Origin: an uncultured Bacilli bacterium
GTDB taxonomy: Bacteria; Bacillota_I; Bacilli_A; RF39; UBA660
Length of the DNA: 38,448 nt
Direction: 5' to 3'
Assembly (NCBI GenBank): GCA_934122215.1
Contig: CAKOWF010000006.1
Span: forward strand, 1-38,448
Shown here: positions 5,553 through 12,615 of the stretch, in pieces
Layout: every line of letters begins with the position of its first letter
How positions within the stretch are numbered: position 1 is the stretch's first letter
Made by a program: the position numbers and the translations under genes
Notes under the pieces: model-generated
Databases searched by the model: none
What the model was told of the DNA's origin: nothing
The model's input: only the letters and a program-made list of their open reading frames with translations

Positions 5553-6100
5553 CAAAAGATGAAGCAAAAATACTTTTTAAGAGAATTAAATCACATTATA
5601 ACACGTTTGTAATAGACGATTTTAAATTTAAAGAATGGTTTAAAGAGTTAGAACATTGTAATTTTGATGATGTAAATAAAAATTTGGATGCACATATTAA
5701 TTCCGAAATCTATGGTGCAAATGAACCAAGACTATTATTTTTAATTAAGTATTGTAGAAGAGATGATAGAAAATTTGATATTCAAAATTTAAAATTAATT
5801 TGTCCACATTGTAAGAAAGGAATTAAGTATTTTGAATATGAAGATCATATTCATAGACATAATTCAATTTATTACATGAATCAAAAGTCTATTTTATTAA
5901 ATAAACATTACAATGAAGCAAAATTAATGCTAGTTGATGAAAATATTTTTGAAGAAGTATATAACAATTTTCTAAAAGAATTATATCAATGCATTGAACC
6001 AGGACCAGAAAGAGATCGAATAAAATTTTTACTAAATATTCAACGTAAGCAGATGACGATAAATGAATTCATAGGTGGTGAGGTAAATGTCAAAATATAG
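5549..6100 (+). CDS. Helicase-loader-like replication protein
   Basis: The 183-residue protein starts with a helical domain (FKEWFKELEHCNFDDVNKNL, then EPRLLFLIKYC) resembling the N-terminal helicase-interacting domain of DnaI/G39P-type loaders. It continues with a zinc-finger-like CPHCKKGIKYFEYEDHIHRH. There is no Walker A ATPase motif, so it would be a non-ATPase loader or adaptor. Its start overlaps the initiator stop (ATGA), implying translational coupling. Confidence 0.6.
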   Translation: MTKDEAKILFKRIKSHYNTFVIDDFKFKEWFKELEHCNFDDVNKNLDAHINSEIYGANEPRLLFLIKYCRRDDRKFDIQNLKLICPHCKKGIKYFEYEDHIHRHNSIYYMNQKSILLNKHYNEAKLMLVDENIFEEVYNNFLKELYQCIEPGPERDRIKFLLNIQRKQMTINEFIGGEVNVKI

Positions 6101-6785
6101 AAGGTCTATAAAGAAATCTAGTAAAAAAACAACACCAACAAAGTATTTAAGACCTATAAAGAAATCTAATAAAAAAACAACAACAATTCCTATTAAAGAC
6201 AAAAAAGAAATAGAACTAATTATGCGATGTTTAAGAAGAAGAATAGAACAAGCAAATACTGAAACAAAGAAAGGACAAGCTAGAAGGAATTGGATGTTAG
6301 TTTTGTTAGGATTTAATACAGCATTTCGAGTAGAAGATCTAGTGCAATTAAAGGTATCAGATGTTATTAAAGGTTATTTTTCAATTATTGAAAATAAAAC
6401 AGGTAAATGCCAAAATTATAGAATTAATAAATATTTGTTTGAAGATATTAAAAATTATATTTTAGAAAATAATTTAACTAATTCAGATTATTTATTTTAT
6501 ACACAGAAAAAAGCTCATCTAATGCCGATGACACGACAACATGTAGATAGAATTTTAAAAAGTGCCGCAGATGAGATTAAGTTAAGACAAAAATTTAGTG
6601 CTCATTCATTAAGAAAAACATGGGCATACCAAAAATATAAAGATGGAACACCACTGATAACAATATCAAAAATGCTTAATCATCATGATGTAGAAGAAAC
6701 TTTACTTTATATTTGTTGGGGTGAAGAAGATATCGATAGAGAACGTGAGGCAACGTATTATGGTGGAGTTCATAGAAAAAATTAA
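6087..6785 (+). CDS. Second tyrosine recombinase, replication module
   Basis: The 232-residue protein has the catalytic domain of a lambda-type recombinase but only a short basic N-terminal extension and no full core-binding domain. All signature residues are visible: Arg in TAFRVEDLVQLK, His/Arg in SAHSLRKTWAYQ, His in LNHHDVEETLLYICW and the Tyr in the same segment. The extension holds a duplicated 16-residue basic unit. It overlaps the loader gene by 14 bp. As the attachment-site integrase is at 154-1365, this enzyme probably acts elsewhere, for example resolving multimers. Confidence 0.88.
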   Translation: MSKYRRSIKKSSKKTTPTKYLRPIKKSNKKTTTIPIKDKKEIELIMRCLRRRIEQANTETKKGQARRNWMLVLLGFNTAFRVEDLVQLKVSDVIKGYFSIIENKTGKCQNYRINKYLFEDIKNYILENNLTNSDYLFYTQKKAHLMPMTRQHVDRILKSAADEIKLRQKFSAHSLRKTWAYQKYKDGTPLITISKMLNHHDVEETLLYICWGEEDIDREREATYYGGVHRKN

Positions 6786-7024
6786 TGGACATTTAAATTG
6801 GTAAAAAACATAAAAAAAGACACAATAATTTATCGAAAATAAAATAGTTGTCACATTTTTATAAAAAAATAACAAATTTATATATATATAAATATATATA
6901 TAAAAATCAAATAAAAAAATGTTACAGTTTTGGGGACTATGTCACATTTATTTACCATAAAAATATAGTTTTTTAAAACTGTTGTCACATTTTTATTAAT
7001 GGAGTCGCAATTTTGGAGGTATTT
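6786..7024. repeat. Intergenic control region with TGTCACATTT repeats
   Basis: This 239-bp gap carries TTGTCACATTTTTAT at 6848-6862 and again exactly at 6982-6996, with a variant TGTCACATTTAT at 6940-6951. Between them are a long alternating TA tract (about 6881-6902) and a perfect AGTTTTTTAAAACT palindrome (6967-6980). No convincing terminator or full promoter is seen. It separates the replication module from the accessory genes, so a regulator-binding region or secondary origin is possible. Confidence 0.55.
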
Positions 7025-7174
7025 ATGAAAAAAATAGATTTTAAAAAGTTAGTAAAAAAAGAAGATCCAAAAAAAATTATTAGAATGTATTGTAATTCAG
7101 ATATTAATTTAACAAGCAATCAATTAGATGAAGTAATAGCTTTAAAAAATAAAAAGGAGAATTGTTGCAATTAA
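7025..7174 (+). CDS. Small basic protein (49 aa)
   Basis: ATG 7025 follows TTTTGGAGG at good spacing. The product is Lys-rich at the N terminus (MKKIDFKKLVKKEDPKK), with a helical centre (LTSNQLDEVIALK) and a Cys-Cys near the end. It is the first gene after the repeat-bearing gap and probably the first cistron of the accessory operon. No family is recognised. Confidence 0.6.
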   Translation: MKKIDFKKLVKKEDPKKIIRMYCNSDINLTSNQLDEVIALKNKKENCCN

Positions 7175-7204
7175 TAGAGATAAATAGAAAATAAGAGGTG
7201 AAAT

Positions 7205-7444
7205 ATGAAAAATAATTTAAGTGATGTAAATAATTATTTGTTTGAACAATTAGAAAGATTGAATGATGATGAAACATTATCAGAAAATGATAATTTTGAT
7301 AAGGAAATAAAAAGAGCAAAAGCGGTTTCAACACTATGTTCAACAATAGTATCAAACGCCAATTTAATATTAAATGCAAAAAAATATGCTGATGAAAACG
7401 GAATTAAAAACGAATCCGAAGTATTACAATTAAAGGAAAAATAA
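7205..7444 (+). CDS. Conserved-type phage protein beside HNH gene
   Basis: The 79-residue acidic, helical protein (DVNNYLFEQLERLNDDE, then KEIKRAKAVSTLCSTIVSNANLILNAKKY) has the pattern of a small protein common in temperate phages, usually placed directly before an HNH-type endonuclease gene, as here. AGAGGTG precedes the ATG. The function of that family is unknown to me. The fixed partnership suggests joint action. Confidence 0.72.
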   Translation: MKNNLSDVNNYLFEQLERLNDDETLSENDNFDKEIKRAKAVSTLCSTIVSNANLILNAKKYADENGIKNESEVLQLKEK

Positions 7445-7445
7445 T

Positions 7446-8045
7446 ATGCATAGATATAGCGAAGAACAAAAGAAATTCATTATTGAAAATTATAAGGGCA
7501 AGTATTCAAAAGAATTAGCAGCAATGTTTAATCAACACTTCAACACTAATATAACAGCAAAAGCAATTAAAAATTTTAGAAACAATAATAAATTGAATAG
7601 CGGTTTAACAGGACAATTTCAAAAAGGACAAGTCTCTCATAATAAAGGTAAAAAACAAACTGAATTTATGAGCAAAGAAGCAATAGAAAGAACAAAAGCA
7701 ACTAGATTTAAAAAAGGAAATATTCCTAAAAACTATAGACCAGTTGGAAGTGAAAGAATTAATAAAGATGGATATGTAGAAGTCAAAATTTCAGATCCAA
7801 ATAAATGGGATACTAAAAATAGAGTTGTTTATCGAAAATATTTTGGAGAAATTCCAGAAGGTTGCAAAGTAATTTATGCAGATGGTAATAAGTTAAATAA
7901 TGATCCAAATAATTTGATATTAGTTTCTAATTCAGAAGAATTAATTATGAATAGACATAATTTAATATTTAATAGTAAAGATTTAACTACTACTGGACAT
8001 TTAATAGCTAAAGTAGTTGATAAAACTAATAAGTTAAAAAAATGA
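7446..8045 (+). CDS. HNH-endonuclease-family protein, active-site His replaced
   Basis: The 199-residue protein has an N-terminal helix-turn-helix-like region (YSEEQKKFIIENYKGKYSKELAAMFNQHF...TAKAIKNFRNN), a basic linker, then RVVYRKYFGEIPEGCKVIYADGNKLNNDPNNL, the HNH fold of phage homing-type nucleases. The family usually has His before R in the first strand (HRxxW/YE). Here it is Asn (KNRVVYRK), and the second-strand position is also non-canonical, so cleavage may be lost or altered. It starts 2 bp after the 79-residue partner. Confidence 0.75.
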   Translation: MHRYSEEQKKFIIENYKGKYSKELAAMFNQHFNTNITAKAIKNFRNNNKLNSGLTGQFQKGQVSHNKGKKQTEFMSKEAIERTKATRFKKGNIPKNYRPVGSERINKDGYVEVKISDPNKWDTKNRVVYRKYFGEIPEGCKVIYADGNKLNNDPNNLILVSNSEELIMNRHNLIFNSKDLTTTGHLIAKVVDKTNKLKK

Positions 8046-8254
8046 AAGATTATGAGCAATTATATTATGACTTACTACATGAATATAAAAATGCATTAAA
8101 AAATGTAGAACTTTTAAAACAGGAATTAGAAATATATAAAGCACTATCAAAAAATAAAAACATAAAAGAAATTATAGCGAAAGATTTAATTGGATATTTA
8201 AAGAGAGGAAGGTATATCAAAGATGAAAATAAAGATAGAAAAAATAATATGTGA
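8042..8254 (+). CDS. Coiled-coil hypothetical (70 aa)
   Basis: The start overlaps the HNH gene stop (ATGA), indicating coupled translation. Residues 3-40 form a heptad-patterned helix (YEQLYYDLLHEYKNALKNVE), followed by a short basic region (LKRGRYIKDENKDRKNN). The end overlaps the next gene by 32 bp in another frame. No family is recognised. Confidence 0.65.
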   Translation: MKDYEQLYYDLLHEYKNALKNVELLKQELEIYKALSKNKNIKEIIAKDLIGYLKRGRYIKDENKDRKNNM

Positions 8255-8468
8255 TTTATGTGGAAATGAAATAGATAATTGTAATAATGTAATATATACA
8301 TTAGCACATAAATATGAAGTTTGTAATAAATGTTATAAAGAAAATGAGAACTATAAAAAGGACATATTAAAGTTGCACAAAATGGAACTTTGGATGGAGA
8401 AAAAATATAATTTTGAAGATAGATATTTGGAAGTAAAAGAAAAATATAAAGAACAAATGGAGAAATAA
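8223..8468 (+). CDS. Small zinc-ribbon-like protein
   Basis: The 81-residue product has CDLCGNE near the N terminus and CNKC about 22 residues later, a typical four-cysteine zinc knuckle, followed by a long charged helix. GAGGAAGG lies upstream of ATG 8223 inside the previous gene. Such small ribbons are frequent in phage accessory operons and may bind nucleic acid or host proteins. Exact role unknown. Confidence 0.65.
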   Translation: MKIKIEKIICDLCGNEIDNCNNVIYTLAHKYEVCNKCYKENENYKKDILKLHKMELWMEKKYNFEDRYLEVKEKYKEQMEK

Positions 8469-8472
8469 AAAT

Positions 8473-8736
8473 ATGAATAATTATAATAAACTTTTTAGCA
8501 TTATAAGACAAACAGATTTATTAAATTATGATGAAAAAAATGAGTTGAAATTATATTTAATGAATTTGAATGAACAAAATAAAAAGCAAAAAGAAGCAAT
8601 TAATAAAGTAATCAAAGCACTTGAAATACAAATAGAAGTTATAAAAGAGCAACCGTCAGATAATGCAGTAAGTGATAATTTTGAAATAAATCAAAGAAAT
8701 ATGTGTATTAAACTTTTAAAAGAGGTGTCAGAATGA
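8473..8736 (+). CDS. Helical hypothetical (87 aa)
   Basis: The product is acidic and helical (YDEKNELKLYLMNLNEQNKK, then KVIKALEIQIEVIKEQ) with no membrane segment. TGGAGAAATAAAAAT before ATG gives a ribosome site. The stop overlaps the next start (ATGA). It belongs to the run of small, tightly packed accessory genes. No family is recognised. Confidence 0.65.
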   Translation: MNNYNKLFSIIRQTDLLNYDEKNELKLYLMNLNEQNKKQKEAINKVIKALEIQIEVIKEQPSDNAVSDNFEINQRNMCIKLLKEVSE

Positions 8737-8957
8737 ATAAAGATTTAATTGAATTTTATGAAGAAGAAAAACAAAAAATAGAACGAGAAATATCTGATTT
8801 GTGGGAAGTTGACAAGAAGAGTCCTAAAAAAATAAACAGACTTGTTGAAATTGAATATATACTAGATGGTTTATATGCTGATAAAAAAATAAATCAATTA
8901 AGAGATGAAAATAGAACATTAAGGATAAGATTAATGCAAGAAGGGATAGAGGTGTAA
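8733..8957 (+). CDS. Coiled-coil hypothetical (74 aa)
   Basis: Begins MNKDLIEFYEEEKQKIERE and continues as two charged helices, with a polar segment KKSPKKINRLVEIEYILDGLY between them. ATG 8733 overlaps the previous stop; AAAGAGGTG upstream is a good ribosome site. Probably soluble. Function unknown. Confidence 0.65.
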   Translation: MNKDLIEFYEEEKQKIEREISDLWEVDKKSPKKINRLVEIEYILDGLYADKKINQLRDENRTLRIRLMQEGIEV

Positions 8958-8960
8958 GAA

Positions 8961-9257
8961 TTGATAACAGATATTGAAAAATTTATAGAAATACAATATA
9001 TATTAGCGGAATGGGATGTAAATATAGACGACTGCAAAAAAATAAACGATTTAATAATTGAACTATCAAATGAAAACAAGCAACTAAAATATAATTGGAA
9101 TAAGCTAAAAGAATTTGTATCAAATAGTTTAAAATTTTATAAAGAAACAGATGATGAATATGTTAAAACTCAACGTGAACTGGGAATTAGAGATGGATAT
9201 AAAATTGTATCAGGTAAAATTCAAGAACTAGAAGGAAGTGATAGTAATGAAAAATAA
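8961..9257 (+). CDS. Helical hypothetical with TTG start (98 aa)
   Basis: The frame begins TTG 8961, 3 bp after the previous stop, with GAGGTG as ribosome site; no in-frame ATG fits better. The protein contains NKQLKYNWNKLKEFVSN, which recurs as NKQLKENWNKLKEWFKD in the gene at 9247, so the two share a helical module. It ends in GSDSNEK, encoded by the recurring junction sequence that also holds the next start. Function unknown. Confidence 0.65.
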   Translation: MITDIEKFIEIQYILAEWDVNIDDCKKINDLIIELSNENKQLKYNWNKLKEFVSNSLKFYKETDDEYVKTQRELGIRDGYKIVSGKIQELEGSDSNEK

Positions 9258-9654
9258 TTGTGAAACTTGTATCAAAAGAAACTCAAAATTATGTCCCACT
9301 TCACTGGAATGTAGAACTTTTGATAATATGCCATGTCATCAAAATGAAGTTACACTATTCAATCATATTAAATCTCTCGAAGAATATAGAACATATGCAT
9401 TAGAGCATTATGCAGAATTCGAAGAAGAAAAGAAAAAATTAAAAGATGAATTAGAAGAATATAAAAATCCAATTAAATATTTTAAATATGCTAATAAAAA
9501 TGTAACAAAAGAAAACAAACAATTGAAAGAAAATTGGAATAAGTTAAAAGAATGGTTTAAAGACAATATTGATAAACCCAACATTAAATTTATTTTAGAA
9601 TTTATGGAAAGACTAGAACAAGAAATTAATATAAATAAATACATAAGGAAATGA
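9247..9654 (+). CDS. Cys-rich N-terminus plus coiled coil (135 aa)
   Basis: Starting at ATG 9247 (AAGGAAG is 10 nt upstream; GTG 9238 is too close), residues 1-30 contain CETCIKR...CPTSLECRTF...PCH, a likely zinc site. A long coiled coil follows and then NKQLKENWNKLKEWFKD, shared with the previous gene. The start is embedded in the GGAAGTGATAGTAATGA junction repeat. Function unknown. Confidence 0.65.
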   Translation: MKNNCETCIKRNSKLCPTSLECRTFDNMPCHQNEVTLFNHIKSLEEYRTYALEHYAEFEEEKKKLKDELEEYKNPIKYFKYANKNVTKENKQLKENWNKLKEWFKDNIDKPNIKFILEFMERLEQEININKYIRK

Positions 9655-9659
9655 TAGCT

Positions 9660-9827
9660 ATGAATAAAAAATATGATAAGAAAATACAAAAATACGATAA
9701 GAAAATACAAAAGTATCATAATAAAGCTAAAGAAGTATTTCCTTATCTAGCTATGTTCTCTTATTATGAATTAAAAGCAATATATTATGAAATGTTAAAG
9801 GAGATTGATAGTAATGATAGTAATTAA
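9660..9827 (+). CDS. Small repeat-bearing protein (55 aa)
   Basis: ATG 9660 lies 5 bp after the previous stop with AAGGAAATG as ribosome site. The N terminus is a tandem 7-residue repeat (KYDKKIQ twice, then KYHNK), followed by AKEVFPYLAMFSYYELKAIYYEM. The C terminus (EIDSNDSN) comes from the junction repeat and overlaps the next start by 14 bp. Function unknown. Confidence 0.55.
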   Translation: MNKKYDKKIQKYDKKIQKYHNKAKEVFPYLAMFSYYELKAIYYEMLKEIDSNDSN

Positions 9828-10083
9828 TTTAACTGATATTATTATTATATCTATAATTCTATTAATTATAGCAATATATATTATAAAAATAATAATTGAA
9901 GAAATAAAAAAAATAGGTAAAAAAAATTGTTATGAATGTAAAAATTATCAATTATATGATGTTTGTAGTTATGGAGATGGTTGTAGATATCGATGCGTAA
10001 AAAATAATAGAATTGATGATATTGTAAGCATGAATTGTGATGAACATTTTGAAAAATGTAAAGGAAGTGATAGTAATGAATAA
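9814..10083 (+). CDS. Membrane protein with cytosolic Cys cluster (89 aa)
   Basis: ATG 9814 has AAAGGAG about 10 nt upstream. The N-terminal half is a strongly hydrophobic segment (about residues 5-27), followed by a basic helix and a Cys-rich domain (CYECKNY, CSYGDGCRYRC, NCDEHFEKC) that probably binds zinc. It ends GSDSNE, encoded by the recurring junction. Function unknown. Confidence 0.65.
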   Translation: MIVINLTDIIIISIILLIIAIYIIKIIIEEIKKIGKKNCYECKNYQLYDVCSYGDGCRYRCVKNNRIDDIVSMNCDEHFEKCKGSDSNE

Positions 10084-10300
10084 ATATTGTTATGAAATAA
10101 AAGATGAAAAATGTAAAGGATATTTTAAAATATATCAAGCAGTAAATGGTTCTATTCAATTAATGATGGGTAATTATAATACTACTTTATCAGCACAGCA
10201 AATATTAGATTTAAACATATATACATTTGATTTAATTGATTATGACCACGATAAATTTTTAGAATTTTATAAGTTAGGTGATAGTAATGTTAAAGATTAA
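10076..10300 (+). CDS. Hypothetical (74 aa)
   Basis: ATG 10076 is inside the GGAAGTGATAGTAATGA junction and better supported than the upstream ATG 10037. The protein alternates short strands and helices (KCKGYFKIYQAVNGSIQLMM, then SAQQILDLNIYTFDLIDY). The C-terminal GDSN again derives from a junction copy. Soluble. Function unknown. Confidence 0.65.
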   Translation: MNKYCYEIKDEKCKGYFKIYQAVNGSIQLMMGNYNTTLSAQQILDLNIYTFDLIDYDHDKFLEFYKLGDSNVKD

Positions 10301-10496
10301 AGAGTGTCCACATTGTAAAAGTAAAGAGGGTTATTATCAAAAAATGAGCTATAGTGGTTCAGGTATATTTAGATTTAATTATGATGGTTCTATTGCTGAT
10401 AATAGTGATATGTATGACTGTTTGTTTAGCAAAAAAAGTAAATATTATTATTGTTTAAATTGTAATAAGAGAATTAAAAAAGAAAATAGAGAGTGA
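10287..10496 (+). CDS. Small zinc-ribbon protein (69 aa)
   Basis: Begins MLKIKECPHCKSKEGYYQK and ends YYYCLNCNKRIKKENRE: two CxxC knuckles 40 residues apart, the standard four-Cys zinc ribbon. ATG 10287 sits in the third junction repeat (TAGGTGATAGTAATG). Probable nucleic-acid or adaptor role. Unassigned. Confidence 0.7.
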   Translation: MLKIKECPHCKSKEGYYQKMSYSGSGIFRFNYDGSIADNSDMYDCLFSKKSKYYYCLNCNKRIKKENRE

Positions 10497-10503
10497 TGAG
10501 TAA

Positions 10504-10767
10504 ATGACTGCTAAAGAAATGTTTTTAAAAATGGGATGGTCTTATGAATATGTAAAAGGCGATTGTAGTGAAGATACAATACAATGTAAAGACCTAACAA
10601 GGACAATGCTGTTAACTTGCCAAAATGATTTAAAAAATATATTACCGAACATACAATTTAATCTAACAAGCAAATGTATAGTGATTAATAATTTAATGTT
10701 TATTAGTATGCATATATTACAAGCAATAAATAAACAAGTTGAAGAATTGGGGTGGAATAAATGTTAA
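10504..10767 (+). CDS. Hypothetical (87 aa)
   Basis: Begins MTAKEMFLKMGWSYEYVKGD, a start pattern I associate with small Firmicutes phage proteins, and contains a C-terminal helix (MHILQAINKQVEELGW). The ribosome site is GAGTGATGAG. It overlaps the ASCH gene by 7 bp. Function unknown. Confidence 0.68.
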   Translation: MTAKEMFLKMGWSYEYVKGDCSEDTIQCKDLTRTMLLTCQNDLKNILPNIQFNLTSKCIVINNLMFISMHILQAINKQVEELGWNKC

Positions 10768-11003
10768 CATTACCAATTAAGAAAAAATGGTTCGACATGA
10801 TAAAGTCAGGCGAAAAGAAAGAAGAATATAGAGAGATTAAAACTTATTATGATAAACGATTAGAAAGAAAAGTTAATTTTTGCAAAGCAACAAATAATGG
10901 CTATTACATTTTATTAAAAAATGGGTATTCAAAAAATAGTCCTACATTAAAAGTAAGTTGTATTGTAACAAAAGGCTATGGCAAACCTGAATGGGGAGCA
11001 TAA
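10761..11003 (+). CDS. ASCH-domain protein, truncated by a premature TAA
   Basis: LTLPIKKKWFDMIKSGEKKEEYREIKTYYDKR is the start of the ASCH fold, a PUA-like RNA/nucleotide-binding beta barrel common in phages. The 80-residue frame stops at TAA 11001-11003 after KPEWGA. In the same frame PNKEYYVLKILSVEEVE follows to a second TAA (11055-11057), exactly the expected last strand and helix (YYVLKI..EEV). The gene therefore looks interrupted by one nonsense change, losing its last strand. It may be inactive. Confidence 0.75.
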   Translation: MLTLPIKKKWFDMIKSGEKKEEYREIKTYYDKRLERKVNFCKATNNGYYILLKNGYSKNSPTLKVSCIVTKGYGKPEWGA

Positions 11004-11056
11004 CCTAATAAAGAATATTATGTATTAAAAATATTAAGTGTGGAGGAGGTAGAATA

Positions 11057-11179
11057 ATGGATATAGTAGATATTAAAACTCTAGTAAAAAAAGGTAAAAT
11101 TTACTTTTATGTATTTGATAAAAAGATTTATTGTGCAAATGAAGCAGAAGAAGTTGTACTAGTTGGTGAGGTGGAATAA
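11057..11179 (+). CDS. Small protein (40 aa)
   Basis: The start overlaps the second stop of the ASCH frame (TAATG) and has GGAGGAGG upstream. The product (MDIVDIKTLVKKGKIYFYVFDKKIYCANEAEEV) looks like a small beta-rich fold. The next gene begins at the base after its stop. The spacing suggests this ribosome site evolved with a full-length ASCH gene. Function unknown. Confidence 0.6.
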   Translation: MDIVDIKTLVKKGKIYFYVFDKKIYCANEAEEVVLVGEVE

Positions 11180-11743
11180 ATGACTAGAGAAGAATTTATA
11201 AAACAAAGATGTGAAATAGATAAAATAACAGAAGAAGAATTTGAAGAACAATATAGAGTTGTTGAATGTAATTGTGGACAACCTTATTGTAAAGGATACA
11301 AATGTCTTGATTTAGATGATTTGTTAAAAGAAAATCAAGAATTAAAGAAACAACTTGAAAAATGGGAACATCATTTAAAATGTTCAAAAGAAATGCTAGA
11401 CATACAAGCACAAAAAGGTAATTATGATTATGATGAATATATGTTAGGTTTATATAATGGTATGGAATACATAATATCATTATTTGAAACAAGAGAACCC
11501 AATTTTATAAGTGGTAAAGATATTGAATTTATAAATGATAAATCTCAACAAAAAGAGTTTATAAATTATTTAGAAGATGAAATAAAACTTTATGAAAATG
11601 ATATTCTAAATTTTAGCAAAGATTATAATGTATATTTTTCATTAATAAATGATTTAAGAGTTAGTAAAGCAAAAATAGGAGATATTTTGAAAAAATACAA
11701 AAGTATAATAGGAGTATCAGATGAAAATAAAACCACAATATAG
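11180..11743 (+). CDS. Cys-motif and coiled-coil protein (187 aa)
   Basis: Residues 1-50 include TEEEFEEQYRVVECNCGQPYCKGYKC, a likely zinc site. A coiled coil follows (LLKENQELKKQLEKWEHHLK), then the segment MLGLYNGMEYIISLFETREP, which I associate with a widespread phage hypothetical family. The last ~80 residues are a separate helical region, so it may be a fusion of two small proteins. GTGAGGTGG precedes ATG 11180. Confidence 0.68.
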   Translation: MTREEFIKQRCEIDKITEEEFEEQYRVVECNCGQPYCKGYKCLDLDDLLKENQELKKQLEKWEHHLKCSKEMLDIQAQKGNYDYDEYMLGLYNGMEYIISLFETREPNFISGKDIEFINDKSQQKEFINYLEDEIKLYENDILNFSKDYNVYFSLINDLRVSKAKIGDILKKYKSIIGVSDENKTTI

Positions 11744-11903
11744 TTTTAACAAATATGATTTTGGCTTTGGTCTAGTTTTAAGAAGAGAAAATGAAAGCAA
11801 AAAATATATTAGAAAATACAAAACAATAAATTACATATTTGGAGTTTTATTCTTATGGTTTAGTTTTGGATTTGAAATAGAAATAATAGGAGATGATAAA
11901 TAA
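11721..11903 (+). CDS. Small membrane-associated protein (60 aa)
   Basis: ATG 11721 follows GGAG within the end of the previous gene (23-bp overlap). A basic N-terminal region (RRENESKKYIRKYK) precedes a hydrophobic aromatic segment (YIFGVLFLWFSFGFEIEI). One membrane pass or an interfacial helix is likely. Function unknown. Confidence 0.62.
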   Translation: MKIKPQYSFNKYDFGFGLVLRRENESKKYIRKYKTINYIFGVLFLWFSFGFEIEIIGDDK

Positions 11904-12070
11904 TGATAAAATTATTAAAAACATTTAGAGGGAAATCTATTAAAGAATTACAAAATAAAAAAGCAAAATGGCTTAGAAGTTTAGCACCAGCCGTTATATT
12001 TATAGAAAAAGAAGAGTATGTTCCTAGTTTCTTTTTTGGAAATATTAAATTAAAGGTTTATTTTTATTAA
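11903..12070 (+). CDS. Small basic protein (55 aa)
   Basis: ATG 11903 overlaps the previous stop (TAATG), with AGGAGATGATAA upstream. The product (MIKLLKTFRGKSIKELQNKKAKWLRSL) is basic at the N terminus and ends in hydrophobic strands. It fills the gap to the next gene exactly, which supports it. Function unknown. Confidence 0.55.
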   Translation: MIKLLKTFRGKSIKELQNKKAKWLRSLAPAVIFIEKEEYVPSFFFGNIKLKVYFY

Positions 12071-12081
12071 GGAGGTAAAGA

Positions 12082-12450
12082 ATGAAATTAGAAGTTGGAA
12101 TGTATGCCTTTTCAAAAAAATGTCGTGATTATGGAATTGGTAAAATAGTGAATATTGTGGAAGGTGGTTTAGGTTTTAAAGGTGATTTAATAGATATACA
12201 ATATGTGCATTCAAAACATGCTATAGAAAATCACGATGTAATAGCAAGTTTCAATATCATTGATTTAATTAAAGTAGGAGATTATGTTAATGGGTTTTAT
12301 ATAGACCAATTACCGCAAAATCCAGAATATAAATTAATATGGCATCTTTCGACATATGGAGATGATGATGAAGCATTTAAAGAAGAAGATATTAAATCAA
12401 TAGTAACAAAAGAACAATTTGAGAAAATGAGTTACGGATTGGAGAATTAA
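12082..12450 (+). CDS. Phage hypothetical with SH3-like beta pattern (122 aa)
   Basis: Preceded by AAGGAGG. The N-terminal part (MKLEVGMYAFSKKCRDYGIGKIVNI) and the centre (IKVGDYVNGFYIDQ) alternate short strands, as in SH3-like barrels; an acidic helix follows and the C terminus is (TKEQFEKMSYGLEN). I recognise the general type from Firmicutes phages but not its function. Confidence 0.7.
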   Translation: MKLEVGMYAFSKKCRDYGIGKIVNIVEGGLGFKGDLIDIQYVHSKHAIENHDVIASFNIIDLIKVGDYVNGFYIDQLPQNPEYKLIWHLSTYGDDDEAFKEEDIKSIVTKEQFEKMSYGLEN

Positions 12451-12452
12451 AA

Positions 12453-12614
12453 ATGAATAAAGATATAAAGTATTCAATAATGATATGTGGTGTAGCTATT
12501 ATATTAATAAGTAATATAGTAACAGCACTTTTAGTAAAAAATATAATTGAAGAAAGAGAAAATAACAAAGAATGTATCGTATTTAACGATAGTAGATATT
12601 GTAAGGAGGTTTAA
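12453..12614 (+). CDS. Small single-pass membrane protein (53 aa)
   Basis: A hydrophobic segment at about residues 8-28 (IMICGVAIILISNIVTALLV) is followed by a charged helix and a tail with two Cys. GGAG at 12441-12444 precedes ATG 12453. Its end carries the ribosome site of the lipoprotein gene that starts 1 bp after its stop, so the pair is coupled. Confidence 0.6.
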   Translation: MNKDIKYSIMICGVAIILISNIVTALLVKNIIEERENNKECIVFNDSRYCKEV

Positions 12615-12615
12615 C

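Noticed and set aside
8065..8511. 148-codon minus-strand hydrophobic frame
   Set aside because: Antisense of Lys/Glu-rich genes always gives Phe/Leu/Ile-rich frames in this A+T-rich DNA. No start signals, and the plus genes are coupled.
10761..11057. Stop-codon reassignment as an explanation for the ASCH interruption
   Set aside because: TAA ends most genes here, and TAG and TGA also end other genes; no sign of recoding or suppressor tRNA in the window.
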